Part shown: positions 16,459 through 24,273 of the stretch, piece by piece
How the letters are laid out: every line of letters starts with the position of its first letter
How positions within the stretch are numbered: position 1 is the first letter of the stretch
Source: Streptomyces cavernicola
Lineage (GTDB): Bacteria > Actinomycetota > Actinomycetes > Streptomycetales > Streptomycetaceae
Assembly: GCF_029968035.1 (NCBI RefSeq)
Contig: NZ_JASCIQ010000014.1
Location: forward strand, 108,148 to 172,147
Reading direction: 5' to 3'
DNA: 64,000 nucleotides
Made by a program: the position numbers and the translations under genes
The notes under the pieces: generated by a model
The model's database searches: none
What the model saw: only the letters and a program-made list of their open reading frames with translations
Told to the model about the DNA's origin: nothing

Positions 16459-16496
16459 ACATGTCGGGGGCGTCCGCATGTGCGCCCAGCACATGT
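16459..16496 (-). promoter_or_regulatory. Three ACATGT-like repeats upstream of the small gene
   Basis: ACATGT (16459-16464), GCATGT (16476-16481) and ACATGT (16491-16496) recur about every 15-17 bases in the gap between the small gene and the HTH-TPR regulator. Spacing of one and a half helical turns and the location suggest an operator, possibly for the neighbouring regulator. Inference only. Confidence 0.3.
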
Positions 16497-16607
16497 GGAC
16501 GCCGTCGCGCACCCGGCCAGGTGATGTGCCAGGGCGTAAGGTCCAGCAGTTCGCGGCGGGTTCCCACAGGAAACCGGCCGCCCCTCACACACCACCGCCG
16601 CGTCGGC

Positions 16608-17951
16608 CTACCCCAGCGAGCGTTCCCGGTCGAGCAGGGCACGTACGGAAGGGTGTCGGGAGAGCGGCTCCAGGTTGCCGCGCATCGTGCGTACGGCGGT
16701 GACGACGCTGTGCGAGCGGAGGCCGCCGCCCGCTTCGAGGAACTGGTGCCACACCTCGCAGGCCTCGGCGATCCGGCCGCTGCGCAGCAGGAGTTCGGCG
16801 CGGCGGGCCAGGGTGAGGGCGAGGCCGCGGCGGTCGTGGGCGGGGCGCTCCTGGGTGGAGCGGTGCAGGGCCCGTGCTGCCGCGCGCAGGTCGCCCAACT
16901 CCCGGTGCACTTCGGCCTTCTGGAAGGAGAGCGCCCCGGACGGGTAGTCCCCGAAGGGGTCGCCGACCCCGGCTCTGCGGCCGTGTTCCTCGGCGCGGTG
17001 CAGCGCGGCGAGCGCGGCGTCCCGGTCGCCGACTGCCGCGTGGGCGACCGCCGACTGCGCGAGCGCGAAGGCCCGTACGGCGTCGCCGACGTGCTCGGGC
17101 AGCGCCTCCACCGCGGCCTGCGCGTACCGCAGGGCGGTGCGGCGGTGCTCCAGGTGCAGCGCCTGCGCGGCCATGGCGCGCAGGGTGATCGCCCAGGCGA
17201 CCCGGTCCTGGACCTCGCGGGCCAGGTCGAGGGCGAGGTGCAGATAGCGCTGGGCGATGCCGTGGCACCCCATGTCGCTGTGCATCCGGGCCAGGATGAA
17301 CACCAAGTACGCGCTCTGGGTGCCGAGTTGACGGTGGGCGCGGTCGTCGCCCGGCGCGTGCAGCCAGGTCGTGGCGGTGTCGGCGAGGTAGTGCGCCAGG
17401 GCCGGGCGGGCGTGGCCGCCGCCGTGCACGTCCATGGCCGCCGCGAAGTGCCGCACCGCCCCGCGCAGCAGGTCGACCTCGGCCCCGCCGACCCGCGCCA
17501 GCCCCCGGCGACCCGCGCTCCGTCGGTCCGGGTCCCCGCCGTCCGACCAGGGGGGCGGGGCGCCGAGCGCGCGGTAGGGCTCGCCCGCGAGCGCGGCCCG
17601 TTCGACGGGGTCGGCGTCGCGCCCCGTGAGCGCGCCGAGCGTACGGACCGCCGGGGCCGGGGGCGTACGCGGTCCGGGCAGCCCGGCGGCGGGCGCGCCG
17701 GAGCGGGCGAAACCGGCGGCGACCGGCGTCATGACGCGGCCGAGGCGGCGCGAGAAGGTCTCCGCGACGAGATGCGGCACGGGCGGCCTCGGCTGCGTAC
17801 CGGAGAGCCAGTGGGCCACCGACGTACGGTCGTAGCGGAGCGCGAGGCCTATCTCGGCCCCGACGGAGTTCACCGCGCGAGCGCACTGCTCATTGCTCCA
17901 GCCCGCTTCGGCGAGCAGGGCGCGCAGCCGCGAGTTGGGGCGTCGTTCCAT
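16608..17951 (-). CDS. HTH regulator with TPR domain
   Basis: A 447-aa regulator of the Streptomyces HTH-TPR type. The N-terminal 75 residues are XRE-like: LRALLAEAGWSNEQCARAVN, then TSVAHWLSGTQPRPPVPHLVAE. A linker rich in Ala/Pro/Arg leads to a helical TPR array from about residue 140 to 430, with repeats such as GIAQRYLHLALDLAREV, HRRTALRYAQAAVEALPEH, RDAALAALHRAEEHGR and LTLARRAELLLRSGRIAEACEVW. TPR regulators of this build commonly sense a peptide or protein partner and affect development or antibiotic production. Start ATG 17951. Its only same-strand neighbour is the possible small gene downstream; the divergent gene encodes a DUF4436 membrane protein. Confidence 0.85.
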   Translation of the reverse strand: MERRPNSRLRALLAEAGWSNEQCARAVNSVGAEIGLALRYDRTSVAHWLSGTQPRPPVPHLVAETFSRRLGRVMTPVAAGFARSGAPAAGLPGPRTPPAPAVRTLGALTGRDADPVERAALAGEPYRALGAPPPWSDGGDPDRRSAGRRGLARVGGAEVDLLRGAVRHFAAAMDVHGGGHARPALAHYLADTATTWLHAPGDDRAHRQLGTQSAYLVFILARMHSDMGCHGIAQRYLHLALDLAREVQDRVAWAITLRAMAAQALHLEHRRTALRYAQAAVEALPEHVGDAVRAFALAQSAVAHAAVGDRDAALAALHRAEEHGRRAGVGDPFGDYPSGALSFQKAEVHRELGDLRAAARALHRSTQERPAHDRRGLALTLARRAELLLRSGRIAEACEVWHQFLEAGGGLRSHSVVTAVRTMRGNLEPLSRHPSVRALLDRERSLG

Positions 17952-17983
17952 TCGATCCTGTCGCTCCTCGGCTCTTCCCGCAG

Positions 17984-18013
17984 GCTCTTACGAAAGCTCT
18001 TACGAAAGCTCTT
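17984..18013 (+). repeat. 12-bp tandem repeat in divergent promoter gap
   Basis: GCTCTTACGAAA occurs twice back to back (17984-17995, 17996-18007), followed by a half copy, between the divergent HTH-TPR regulator and DUF4436 genes. Confidence 0.7.
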
Positions 18014-18177
18014 GGCACGGCCGACACAGTCGCCTGTGCTATGCCACCAGCATTCCCTCGGGCATTCCCGACCAGACGGACTCTTCAGGCCATTCACGTC
18101 CGAGCCTCCCCTTCCGCTTCCGCCTCCCCGTGCGGCCTCGCCTGGCGCGGGCGGTGGCGGCGGTCGAAGATCGGCTC

Positions 18178-19314
18178 ATGCCCGGTCCGTCCGCCCACCG
18201 CCGCGCCCGCGGTCCTCGCGGTCCTCGCGGTCTTCGCGGTCTTCGCGGTCTTCGCGGTCTTCGCGGTCCTCGCGGTGCCGAGAAGCAGTGGGCGCCGCTG
18301 CCGTGGCGTCGGCTGGTCCTCGGCGTCGTCCTGCTGCTCGCACTGTTCGGGATCGGCATCGCCCTGTACCTGGACGAGCGCCAGAATCGCCAGCACGTGG
18401 TGGCCTCGGGGGCGTCGGACGCCCGCGACCGGGTCGACGTGAAGGCCGCCGTCCAGCGGGTCGACCCCGACATGCGGCGCGCGACCGTGCAGTTGGAGGT
18501 CGACGCGAAGGGCCGCTACGCGGACAAGCTGGGCGTGCCCGTCAAGGACATCACGCTGCACACCAACGCCCCCGGCCAGGAGCGTCTGACGTTCCGGCAG
18601 GACAGCGTGGCCTGGCTGAAGACCGTCAACGTGGCGCTCTTCGAGGGCACGCCGTCGGACTACCCCTTCGACCGGTACGAGACCCGCATCGCCATCTCCG
18701 CCACCTCGGGCACCGAACGGATCCCCGTGGCACTGCAGTTCCGGGATCAGAACGCGCACTTCAGCTTCCCGCCCCGCGCCACCGACGCGGTCGGCGGAGC
18801 GGCCGCTTTCGACGGCACGGCCGTGCGGTCCCGGAGCACGTTCATCCTGGCGTGGTTCATGATCGGCGCGATGTGGGCGGTCGGCCTCGCCGTCGCGGTG
18901 GCGTGCTGGCTGGTGGTCGGTCAGCGTCGCGGGCTGCAGTGGGGCGCACTCGGCTGGGCGGCGGCGAGCCTGTTCGCCCTGGTCGGCCTGCGCGGCGCGG
19001 CCCCCGGCTCACCGCCCAACGGCTGCCTGTTGGACTACGCGGCGTTCTACTGGGCCGAGGCGCTCATCGCCCTCAGCCTGGTCCGCCTGGTCGCCCACGG
19101 GACCCGCCTCGAACACGACACGGGCGGCCCGGTCGAGCTCGCGCCGACGGCCCCGCCGCCCCGGGCCGGGAGCGCCCGCCCGCGCGGGCGGGCGGCGAGG
19201 GCGCGCGTACGGACGCGTACGCCCGGTCGGACGCGACGCCGGAGGGGCACGGGCCGAGCAAGCCCACGCCTCCGAGCAGGCCGGACGGGCGTACGCAGAC
19301 GTCGCCCCGAGTGA
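18178..19314 (+). CDS. DUF4436-family membrane protein with collagen-like N-terminal and Arg-rich C-terminal tails
   Basis: A 378-aa membrane protein of the DUF4436 family. After a basic N-terminus there is a first span LVLGVVLLLALFGIGIALYL, an extracytoplasmic domain of about 170 residues (DVKAAVQRVDPDMRRATVQLEV, SDYPFDRYETRIAISA), then three spans (ILAWFMIGAMWAVGLAVAVA, LGWAAASLFALVGL, AFYWAEALIALSLVRLV). The function of the family is unknown. Two features are unusual: residues about 12-33 form a collagen-like G-x-R run encoded by a 9-bp tandem array, and the last 55 residues are nearly all Arg, Ala, Gly, Thr and Pro. ATG 18178 lacks a clear Shine-Dalgarno sequence, so the exact start is uncertain. 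Confidence 0.75.
   Translation: MPGPSAHRRARGPRGPRGLRGLRGLRGLRGPRGAEKQWAPLPWRRLVLGVVLLLALFGIGIALYLDERQNRQHVVASGASDARDRVDVKAAVQRVDPDMRRATVQLEVDAKGRYADKLGVPVKDITLHTNAPGQERLTFRQDSVAWLKTVNVALFEGTPSDYPFDRYETRIAISATSGTERIPVALQFRDQNAHFSFPPRATDAVGGAAAFDGTAVRSRSTFILAWFMIGAMWAVGLAVAVACWLVVGQRRGLQWGALGWAAASLFALVGLRGAAPGSPPNGCLLDYAAFYWAEALIALSLVRLVAHGTRLEHDTGGPVELAPTAPPPRAGSARPRGRAARARVRTRTPGRTRRRRGTGRASPRLRAGRTGVRRRRPE
18211..18273 (+). repeat. Seven 9-bp tandem repeats inside the DUF4436 gene
   Basis: GGTC(C/T)TCGC is repeated seven times without interruption. It keeps the frame and encodes alternating G-P-R and G-L-R tripeptides just before the first membrane span. Confidence 0.9.
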
Positions 19315-19319
19315 TTGCG

Positions 19320-19387
19320 GGGCGCGACTCTCGTACGGGCGCGACTCTCGTACGGGCGCGACTCTCGTACGGGCCCGGCTCTCGTAC
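19320..19387. repeat. Four 17-bp tandem repeats between convergent genes
   Basis: GGGCGCGACTCTCGTAC occurs three times exactly (19320, 19337, 19354) and a fourth time with two changes (19371-19387), starting six bases after the DUF4436 stop and ending 48 bases before the ltrA stop. Each junction creates a CGTACG-like self-complementary core, but I see no strong single terminator stem. Confidence 0.88.
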
Positions 19388-19435
19388 GGGCCGTCCCCCC
19401 GGCGGGAAGAACCGCGGAGGGCGCGTCCCCGTGGG

Positions 19436-20731
19436 TCAGGCCTCCCCGCGCAGGCCCTCCAGCATCACGCGCTGGCGCCGGTGCCCGACCGTCTCGAAGC
19501 CGACGACCGTGATGAACGGCGCCAGCATCACCACCAGCAGGCAGACCGCGAGGGCGACGCCCGCCACCGAAAGCAGGACCGCCGCGACGAGGACCGCGAG
19601 GGTCAGGCCGATGAGGAGCGAGTGGAAGCGGTCGGTGGTGGAGAGCAGCAGGGCGTGCAGCAGATAGACCATCAGGACGTAGAGGCCGACGGGGACGGCG
19701 AGGGAGAGGACCACCGCCGGGTCGCCGAGCTTCGAGTGGTGCTCCAGCTGCAAGCCCGCCACGTGCAGTCCCGCGCCGGCCCCGGCGATGCCGATGTACA
19801 GCGGGATGTGCCCGTATCCGAAGAGGTATCCGCGGCCCCTGCGGTGGACCAGGATGTGGCCGAAGGGCGTCGCGAAGTACACCCACCACATGCCGAAGGT
19901 GAGGCCGACGCCCGCGACGACGACGGCGACGGCGTCCGCGCTCCAGTGTGTGCCGTCCGCGCCGCCGAGCAGGTCGCCGGAGGAGGCGACGGTGCCGACG
20001 ACGCCCTCGCCGAGGGTGATGATGGCGAACAGGGCGTACCGCTCGGCGATGTGGTGCGGGTGCCACGGCGTGCCGCCCGCGCGGCCCTGGCTGAGCACGG
20101 GCAGCAGCAGCTCCAGGGCGCCGAGCAGCACGAACGCGACGAACGCGGCGCCGAGCGGGAGCCCGGTGGCGAAGCCGAGCGCGACCCAGCCGATCTGCGC
20201 GATCACGGTCCAGCGGATGTTGGCGCGGCCGACGTGCCGGAAGTCGGGTGACTCGCGGGCCGCGCGCCACCACTGCGAGACCATCGCGACGCGCATCACC
20301 ACGTACCCGATGACGATGCCGCGCAGTTCGAGGTGGTCGCCCTCCTCGACGGCGTGGAAGAACGCGGGCAGGCCGAGCGCGAAGACGACGACGCCTATCA
20401 TCTGGACCATCGTCAGGACCCGGTCCAGCCAGTCGTCGGTACCGAACGCGGAGGCGAACCAGGTGAAGCTGATCCAGGCGACGCTGATGGCGAACATCGC
20501 CATGACGAACGCCGTGATCGCCTGCACCGCGTGGCCCTCCGCGAGCATCTCGGCGGAGTGGTGCGCGGCGGTGCCCACGGCGACGACGAACGTCAGGTCG
20601 AAGAGCAGCTCCAGCGGCGTGGCCGCGCGGTGGTGCTCGGCCGGATCGCGGCCCGCCATGCGGATCCGGGTGTGAGCTACGCGGCGGCGCCCGCCGCTGT
20701 CGGCGGCGGGGCTGTCATCTGGGGTGCTCAT
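19436..20731 (-). CDS. Low temperature requirement protein A (LtrA) family membrane protein
   Basis: A polytopic membrane protein of 431 aa in the LtrA family, with about ten hydrophobic spans. Diagnostic segments are ATPLELLFDLTFVVAVGTAAHH near the N-terminus and HIAERYALFAIITLGEGVVGTV in the middle, then YLFGYGHIPLYIGIAGAGAGL. The family is named for a Listeria mutant needing it at low temperature, but its biochemical activity is unknown. I start at ATG 20731 (MSTPDDSP); ATG 20740 three codons earlier is equally possible, and neither has a strong ribosome-binding site. A longer upstream frame has no family similarity. It lies downstream of and on the same strand as the LuxR-family regulator gene. 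Confidence 0.85.
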   Translation of the reverse strand: MSTPDDSPAADSGGRRRVAHTRIRMAGRDPAEHHRAATPLELLFDLTFVVAVGTAAHHSAEMLAEGHAVQAITAFVMAMFAISVAWISFTWFASAFGTDDWLDRVLTMVQMIGVVVFALGLPAFFHAVEEGDHLELRGIVIGYVVMRVAMVSQWWRAARESPDFRHVGRANIRWTVIAQIGWVALGFATGLPLGAAFVAFVLLGALELLLPVLSQGRAGGTPWHPHHIAERYALFAIITLGEGVVGTVASSGDLLGGADGTHWSADAVAVVVAGVGLTFGMWWVYFATPFGHILVHRRGRGYLFGYGHIPLYIGIAGAGAGLHVAGLQLEHHSKLGDPAVVLSLAVPVGLYVLMVYLLHALLLSTTDRFHSLLIGLTLAVLVAAVLLSVAGVALAVCLLVVMLAPFITVVGFETVGHRRQRVMLEGLRGEA

Positions 20732-20795
20732 GTGCAGCATGATGCCGGATGCGTCTACGGCTTCAACTCGGGATTCCGCGATCCGGCAAGGCCTT

Positions 20796-23219
20796 TCAGG
20801 GCTCGCCCCGGGACCGCACCAGGGACGCGATCTGGGTCCGTGAGCCGTACCCGAGCTTGGCCATGATGTGTTCCAGGTGCGAGTCGACGGTGCGCTTGGA
20901 GATGACGAGGTGCTCCGCGATCCGGCGGTTGGACAGGCCCTCCGCGACGAGCAGGGCGATCTCCCGCTCGCGCGCGGTGAGCGCCTCCCAGTTCCCCGCG
21001 GGCGCGGGCGCGGACGTGTGCCGGGGCGCGGACGCCGAGGCGCGGGTCGGCGCGACCGCCTGCGCCGCGGCCTCCTGCAGGGGCAGCGCGGCGCCCTCGT
21101 CGAGGAGTTGCCGACAGCGTTCGACGCCGAGGGCGCGCTCGGTCTCGGACCAGGCCGCCCGGTGCGCCTCGTGCATGCTCTCGATGTCGAGCCGGGGTTC
21201 GTGGAACTTCTCCCAGAGCTTCGCCGCCGCACCGAGGCAGCGGGCGGCCTGCGCGTACCGGCCCTCGGCCGCGGCGACCCAGGCGAGGGTGTCGATGGAG
21301 AAGGCGAGCACCTGCGTGTGGTTGATCTCAAGACACAGGACGACGGTGGTGCTCAGGGCCTGCTTGGCCTCGTCGAAGCGGCCGAGACCCCACAGGGAGC
21401 AGCCCTTCTGCCAGCGCAGCCAGCCCTGCACCCAGCGCTCGCACCGGTCCATGAGGGCGATGGCCTCGTCGTACAGCTCAAGGCTCTTCTCCTGCTGCGC
21501 GCTGACGGCGTACGCGCCGCACAGGGTCGCCAACGCCCAGCCCTCCAGGTCGCGTTCACCGAGTGCGGCGAAGAGGGTGCGGGCCTCGGTGACGTGTTTG
21601 AGGGCGCGTTCGGCGTCGCCGGTGAGCGTGGCGTACAGGCCGCGGTTCTTGGCGACGTAGCCGAGGGCGAGCCGGTCGTCGTACGCCTCCGCGAGGCCCG
21701 CCGCCTCGTCGGAGAGGGCGAGGCCATGCCGGTGGTGGCCGGTCATCAGGGTGAGGTCGCCGAGTGCGCACAGGGCGCGCATCCGTACGGGGCTCGGCTC
21801 GGGGCAGAGCGGCAGGAGCCGGCCGAGCCAGTAGTGGCCCTCGACGATCCGGCCCATGCCGAGCCACAGCCCCCACAGCGCGGTCGCCATCTCCAGGCCC
21901 GCCGCCGCCTCCCGCGGGTCGGCGCAGCAGAACTCCAGGGCGCTGCGCAGGCTGGGGCGCTCCCGCCACATCGCGCGCATCCGCGGCGCCTGCGCGCCGG
22001 TGAGCCAGTTCAGGCCGAACTCCCTCGCCAGGGCGAGGCAGTGGTCGCGGTGGCGGGCGGCGTACGTGTGCTCCTCACCGGCGGCCTGGAGGCGTTCGAG
22101 GCCGTACTCGCGGAGGGTGTCGAGCATCCGGTAGCGGGCGCGGCCGTCGGACTCGGAGACGTCGTGGGACTCGGCATCGGACTGGTAGACGTCGTCGGAC
22201 TCGACGCGCAGCACGATCGCCTTGTCGACGAGTCCGATGAGGCAGTCCAGGACGTCGTCCTCTGACAAGTCCTCGCCTGCGCAGATCTGTTCGGCCGCGG
22301 TCAGCTCGAACTCCCCGGCGAAGACGGAGAGACGGCGCCACAGGATCTGCTCCGGGCCCGAGCACAGCTCGTGGCTCCAGTCCGTGGCGGTGCGCAGCGT
22401 CTGGTGCCGGGGCAGGGCCGCGCGGCTGCCGCCGGTCAGGAGGCGGAAGCGGTTGTCGAGGCGGCGCAGGATCTCTTCGAGCGGCAGGGCCCGTACACGT
22501 ACGGCGGCGAGTTCGATGGCGAGCGGTATGCCGTCGAGCCGGTGGCAGAGGCGGGCGATCTGGCCGCGGTTGGCGTCGGTGAGGCGGAAGCCCCGGGCCA
22601 CGGCCGCTGCCCGCTCGACGAACAGCTCCATGGCGTCGGTGACCGGGCTCCCGAGGCGGCCCGCGTCGGCCCGCTCGGCGTCCGGGTCGGGTGCGTCCAG
22701 CGGGGGGATCTGCAGCAGCAGCTCGCCGGGGGCGTCGAGGGGCCGGCGGCTGGTGGCGAGGATGCGCACGCCGGGGCAGGACTGGAGCACGGCGCGCGCG
22801 AACTGTGCGCAGGCGTCGGCCAGATGCTCACAGGTGTCGAGGACGATGAGGAGCTGTTTGTCCGAGAAGTACGAGATGAGCGTACGGAGTTGGGAGGCGT
22901 CGGGGACGTCGGGGGCGTCGGCCGCGTCGGTCTGCTCGGGCAGGTCGACGACGGCCGCTACGGCGTTGGGCAGCAGCTCAGGGTCGCGCAGGCCCGAGAG
23001 CTCCACGAAGTGCACGCCGGCCGGGAAGGACTCCCGTATCCGCCGGGCCACGCGCAGCCCGATCCGGGTCTTGCCGACGCCGCCCACGCCCATCAGCGTG
23101 ACGAGCCGCTCCCGCCCCAACGCCTCGGCGACCTCGGCCAGTTCGGCCTCGCGGCCGACCAGGCGGGTCAGTTCGACCGGTAGGCCACCGGCGAAGGCGG
23201 TGCGTGCACTGTCGGCCAT
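20796..23219 (-). CDS. LuxR-family regulator with NB-ARC-like ATPase and helical-repeat domain
   Basis: A large (807 aa) multidomain regulator. Residues about 5-340 form a STAND/NB-ARC ATPase: VGREAELAEVAEAL, Walker A MGVGGVGKTR, Walker B LLIVLDTCEHL, then RILATSRRPL and GIPLAIELAAVRV. The middle (about 350-720) is a TPR-like helical region (AAGLAEAYDDRLALGYVAKNRG, SLELYDEAIALMDRCERW). The C-terminal 65 residues are a LuxR/GerE helix-turn-helix (LTAREREIALLVAEGLSNRRIAEHL, then KRTVDSHLEHIMAKLG, quoted in parts). Such proteins act as ligand- and ATP-switched activators. ATG 23219 follows AAGGGGA. Its targets are unknown; the ltrA-like gene downstream and the divergent DUF6230 gene are candidates. 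Confidence 0.9.
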   Translation of the reverse strand: MADSARTAFAGGLPVELTRLVGREAELAEVAEALGRERLVTLMGVGGVGKTRIGLRVARRIRESFPAGVHFVELSGLRDPELLPNAVAAVVDLPEQTDAADAPDVPDASQLRTLISYFSDKQLLIVLDTCEHLADACAQFARAVLQSCPGVRILATSRRPLDAPGELLLQIPPLDAPDPDAERADAGRLGSPVTDAMELFVERAAAVARGFRLTDANRGQIARLCHRLDGIPLAIELAAVRVRALPLEEILRRLDNRFRLLTGGSRAALPRHQTLRTATDWSHELCSGPEQILWRRLSVFAGEFELTAAEQICAGEDLSEDDVLDCLIGLVDKAIVLRVESDDVYQSDAESHDVSESDGRARYRMLDTLREYGLERLQAAGEEHTYAARHRDHCLALAREFGLNWLTGAQAPRMRAMWRERPSLRSALEFCCADPREAAAGLEMATALWGLWLGMGRIVEGHYWLGRLLPLCPEPSPVRMRALCALGDLTLMTGHHRHGLALSDEAAGLAEAYDDRLALGYVAKNRGLYATLTGDAERALKHVTEARTLFAALGERDLEGWALATLCGAYAVSAQQEKSLELYDEAIALMDRCERWVQGWLRWQKGCSLWGLGRFDEAKQALSTTVVLCLEINHTQVLAFSIDTLAWVAAAEGRYAQAARCLGAAAKLWEKFHEPRLDIESMHEAHRAAWSETERALGVERCRQLLDEGAALPLQEAAAQAVAPTRASASAPRHTSAPAPAGNWEALTAREREIALLVAEGLSNRRIAEHLVISKRTVDSHLEHIMAKLGYGSRTQIASLVRSRGEP

Positions 23220-23360
23220 GGATCCCCTTGCGCCTCTCCCGTACCCCTGGCGGCCGCCTCGACGCCCGGCCACCGTGAGCGCCGGGCACCCCGGCCGGAT
23301 GCGGTGCTCATCTTAAAGACGCCGAGTTCGGGCGGGGTGCGGGCCGGGGCGAGGCGGCCG

Positions 23361-23390
23361 GGGAGTGGCCGGGAGTAGCCGGGAGTAGCC
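23361..23390 (+). repeat. Three 10-bp tandem repeats
   Basis: GGGAGT(G/A)GCC is repeated three times (23361-23390) in the 424-base gap between the divergent LuxR regulator and DUF6230 genes. Confidence 0.75.
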
Positions 23391-23482
23391 GGGATCGGAC
23401 CCCGCCAGGGCCATCTCCCCTGGGCGGAAGGGGACTTGACGGTCTCTGTCGATCGGCTGAATCCAGCACGAGTGATTGATGT

Positions 23483-23492
23483 ACAACGTTGT
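23483..23492 (+). promoter_or_regulatory. ACAACGTTGT palindrome upstream of the DUF6230/DUF6114 pair
   Basis: A perfect 10-bp palindrome in a locally AT-rich stretch, about 150 bases before the GTG start at 23644. It looks like a repressor or activator site overlapping a promoter; the regulator is not identified, although the divergent LuxR-family gene is nearest. Confidence 0.4.
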
Positions 23493-23546
23493 TCGTCACT
23501 GCTAGCGTTCCCCGCGCCGGACCCGGCGTACGCCGCTGCCCGACGC

Positions 23547-23618
23547 CAGCACTTCCTGCACCTCCAGCACTTCCTGCACCTCCAGCACTTCTTGCACCTC
23601 CAGCACCTCCTGCACCAC
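23547..23618 (+). repeat. Four 18-bp tandem repeats in the DUF6230 leader
   Basis: CAGCACTTCCTGCACCTC occurs four times (23547, 23565, 23583, 23601), the last two with one to three changes. The array ends 15 bases before the AGGAGG ribosome-binding site of the DUF6230 gene, so it is in the transcribed leader or core promoter region. Confidence 0.9.
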
Positions 23619-23643
23619 GCCGCCCATTCGCACAGGAGGAACC

Positions 23644-24273
23644 GTGACCGAAGAGCGCAACGGCGGCCGCGTGGCCGCACAGTCCGAGGGACGAGTCGTC
23701 TGGAAGAAGGCCGCCCTCGTCGGCGCCCCCGGTGTCGCCGCCCTGGCCGTGCTGGGCGTCCTGATGGCGCAGGGCGCGATGGCCGCGAGCTTCGCGGTGT
23801 CGGGCAGCAACTTCAAGGTCGGCTCGGGGAAGCTGTCCAGCTCGGGCCTCGCCTCGTACGTCGACGTCGACTCGTCGGGGGACGGCAAGAAGCATCCGGT
23901 GTCGCTGCTCGCACTGCAGGACGTCACCCTGACTGACATCTGCCAGTCGACGCAGGTCAAGACCCCCATCGGCACCATGGTGTTCCGGCTCACGGCGGGC
24001 GGCGACGCGGGCGCGGTCACCGCCGACCGTCTCGTCATCGACGCCGACGACCTCACCGGTGACGCCCGCTTCGGCTCCGCCCAGATCGGCCGCGACGCCT
24101 CCACGCTCGACGCGGTACCGGACGCCCAGGGCAAGCCCGGCCAGTTCGGCCTGCAGGTCCAGGACGTCAACGTGTCCGGGGTGCAGTCCCGCGCCTGGTC
24201 GGCGATGGGCGGCAACTTCAAGCTCAAGGGCCTGCGGATCTCGGTCGGGCCGGGCGGTGAGGAGTGCTTCTGA
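23644..24273 (+). CDS. DUF6230-family secreted/membrane-anchored protein
   Basis: A 209-aa protein of the actinomycete DUF6230 family, often labelled cholesterol esterase without proof. A short cytoplasmic part is followed by one hydrophobic segment (AALVGAPGVAALAVLGVLMAQG) that ends AMAAS, so it is either a signal peptide or a membrane anchor. The exported domain has the family pattern SFAVSGSNFKVGSGKLSSSG, LTDICQST, VTADRLVIDADDL and MGGNFKLKGLRISV, which looks like a repetitive beta structure. The GTG start has an ideal AGGAGG upstream. It overlaps the DUF6114 gene by 10 bases, and this pair recurs in Streptomyces, so the products probably work together at the membrane; function unknown. 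Confidence 0.88.
   Translation: MTEERNGGRVAAQSEGRVVWKKAALVGAPGVAALAVLGVLMAQGAMAASFAVSGSNFKVGSGKLSSSGLASYVDVDSSGDGKKHPVSLLALQDVTLTDICQSTQVKTPIGTMVFRLTAGGDAGAVTADRLVIDADDLTGDARFGSAQIGRDASTLDAVPDAQGKPGQFGLQVQDVNVSGVQSRAWSAMGGNFKLKGLRISVGPGGEECF

Noticed and set aside
16446..19667. A 1073-codon open frame on the plus strand
   Set aside because: It runs through the HTH-TPR regulator and DUF4436 genes in other frames; composition is Arg/Gly/Ala-rich without motifs. It is a shadow caused by high GC.
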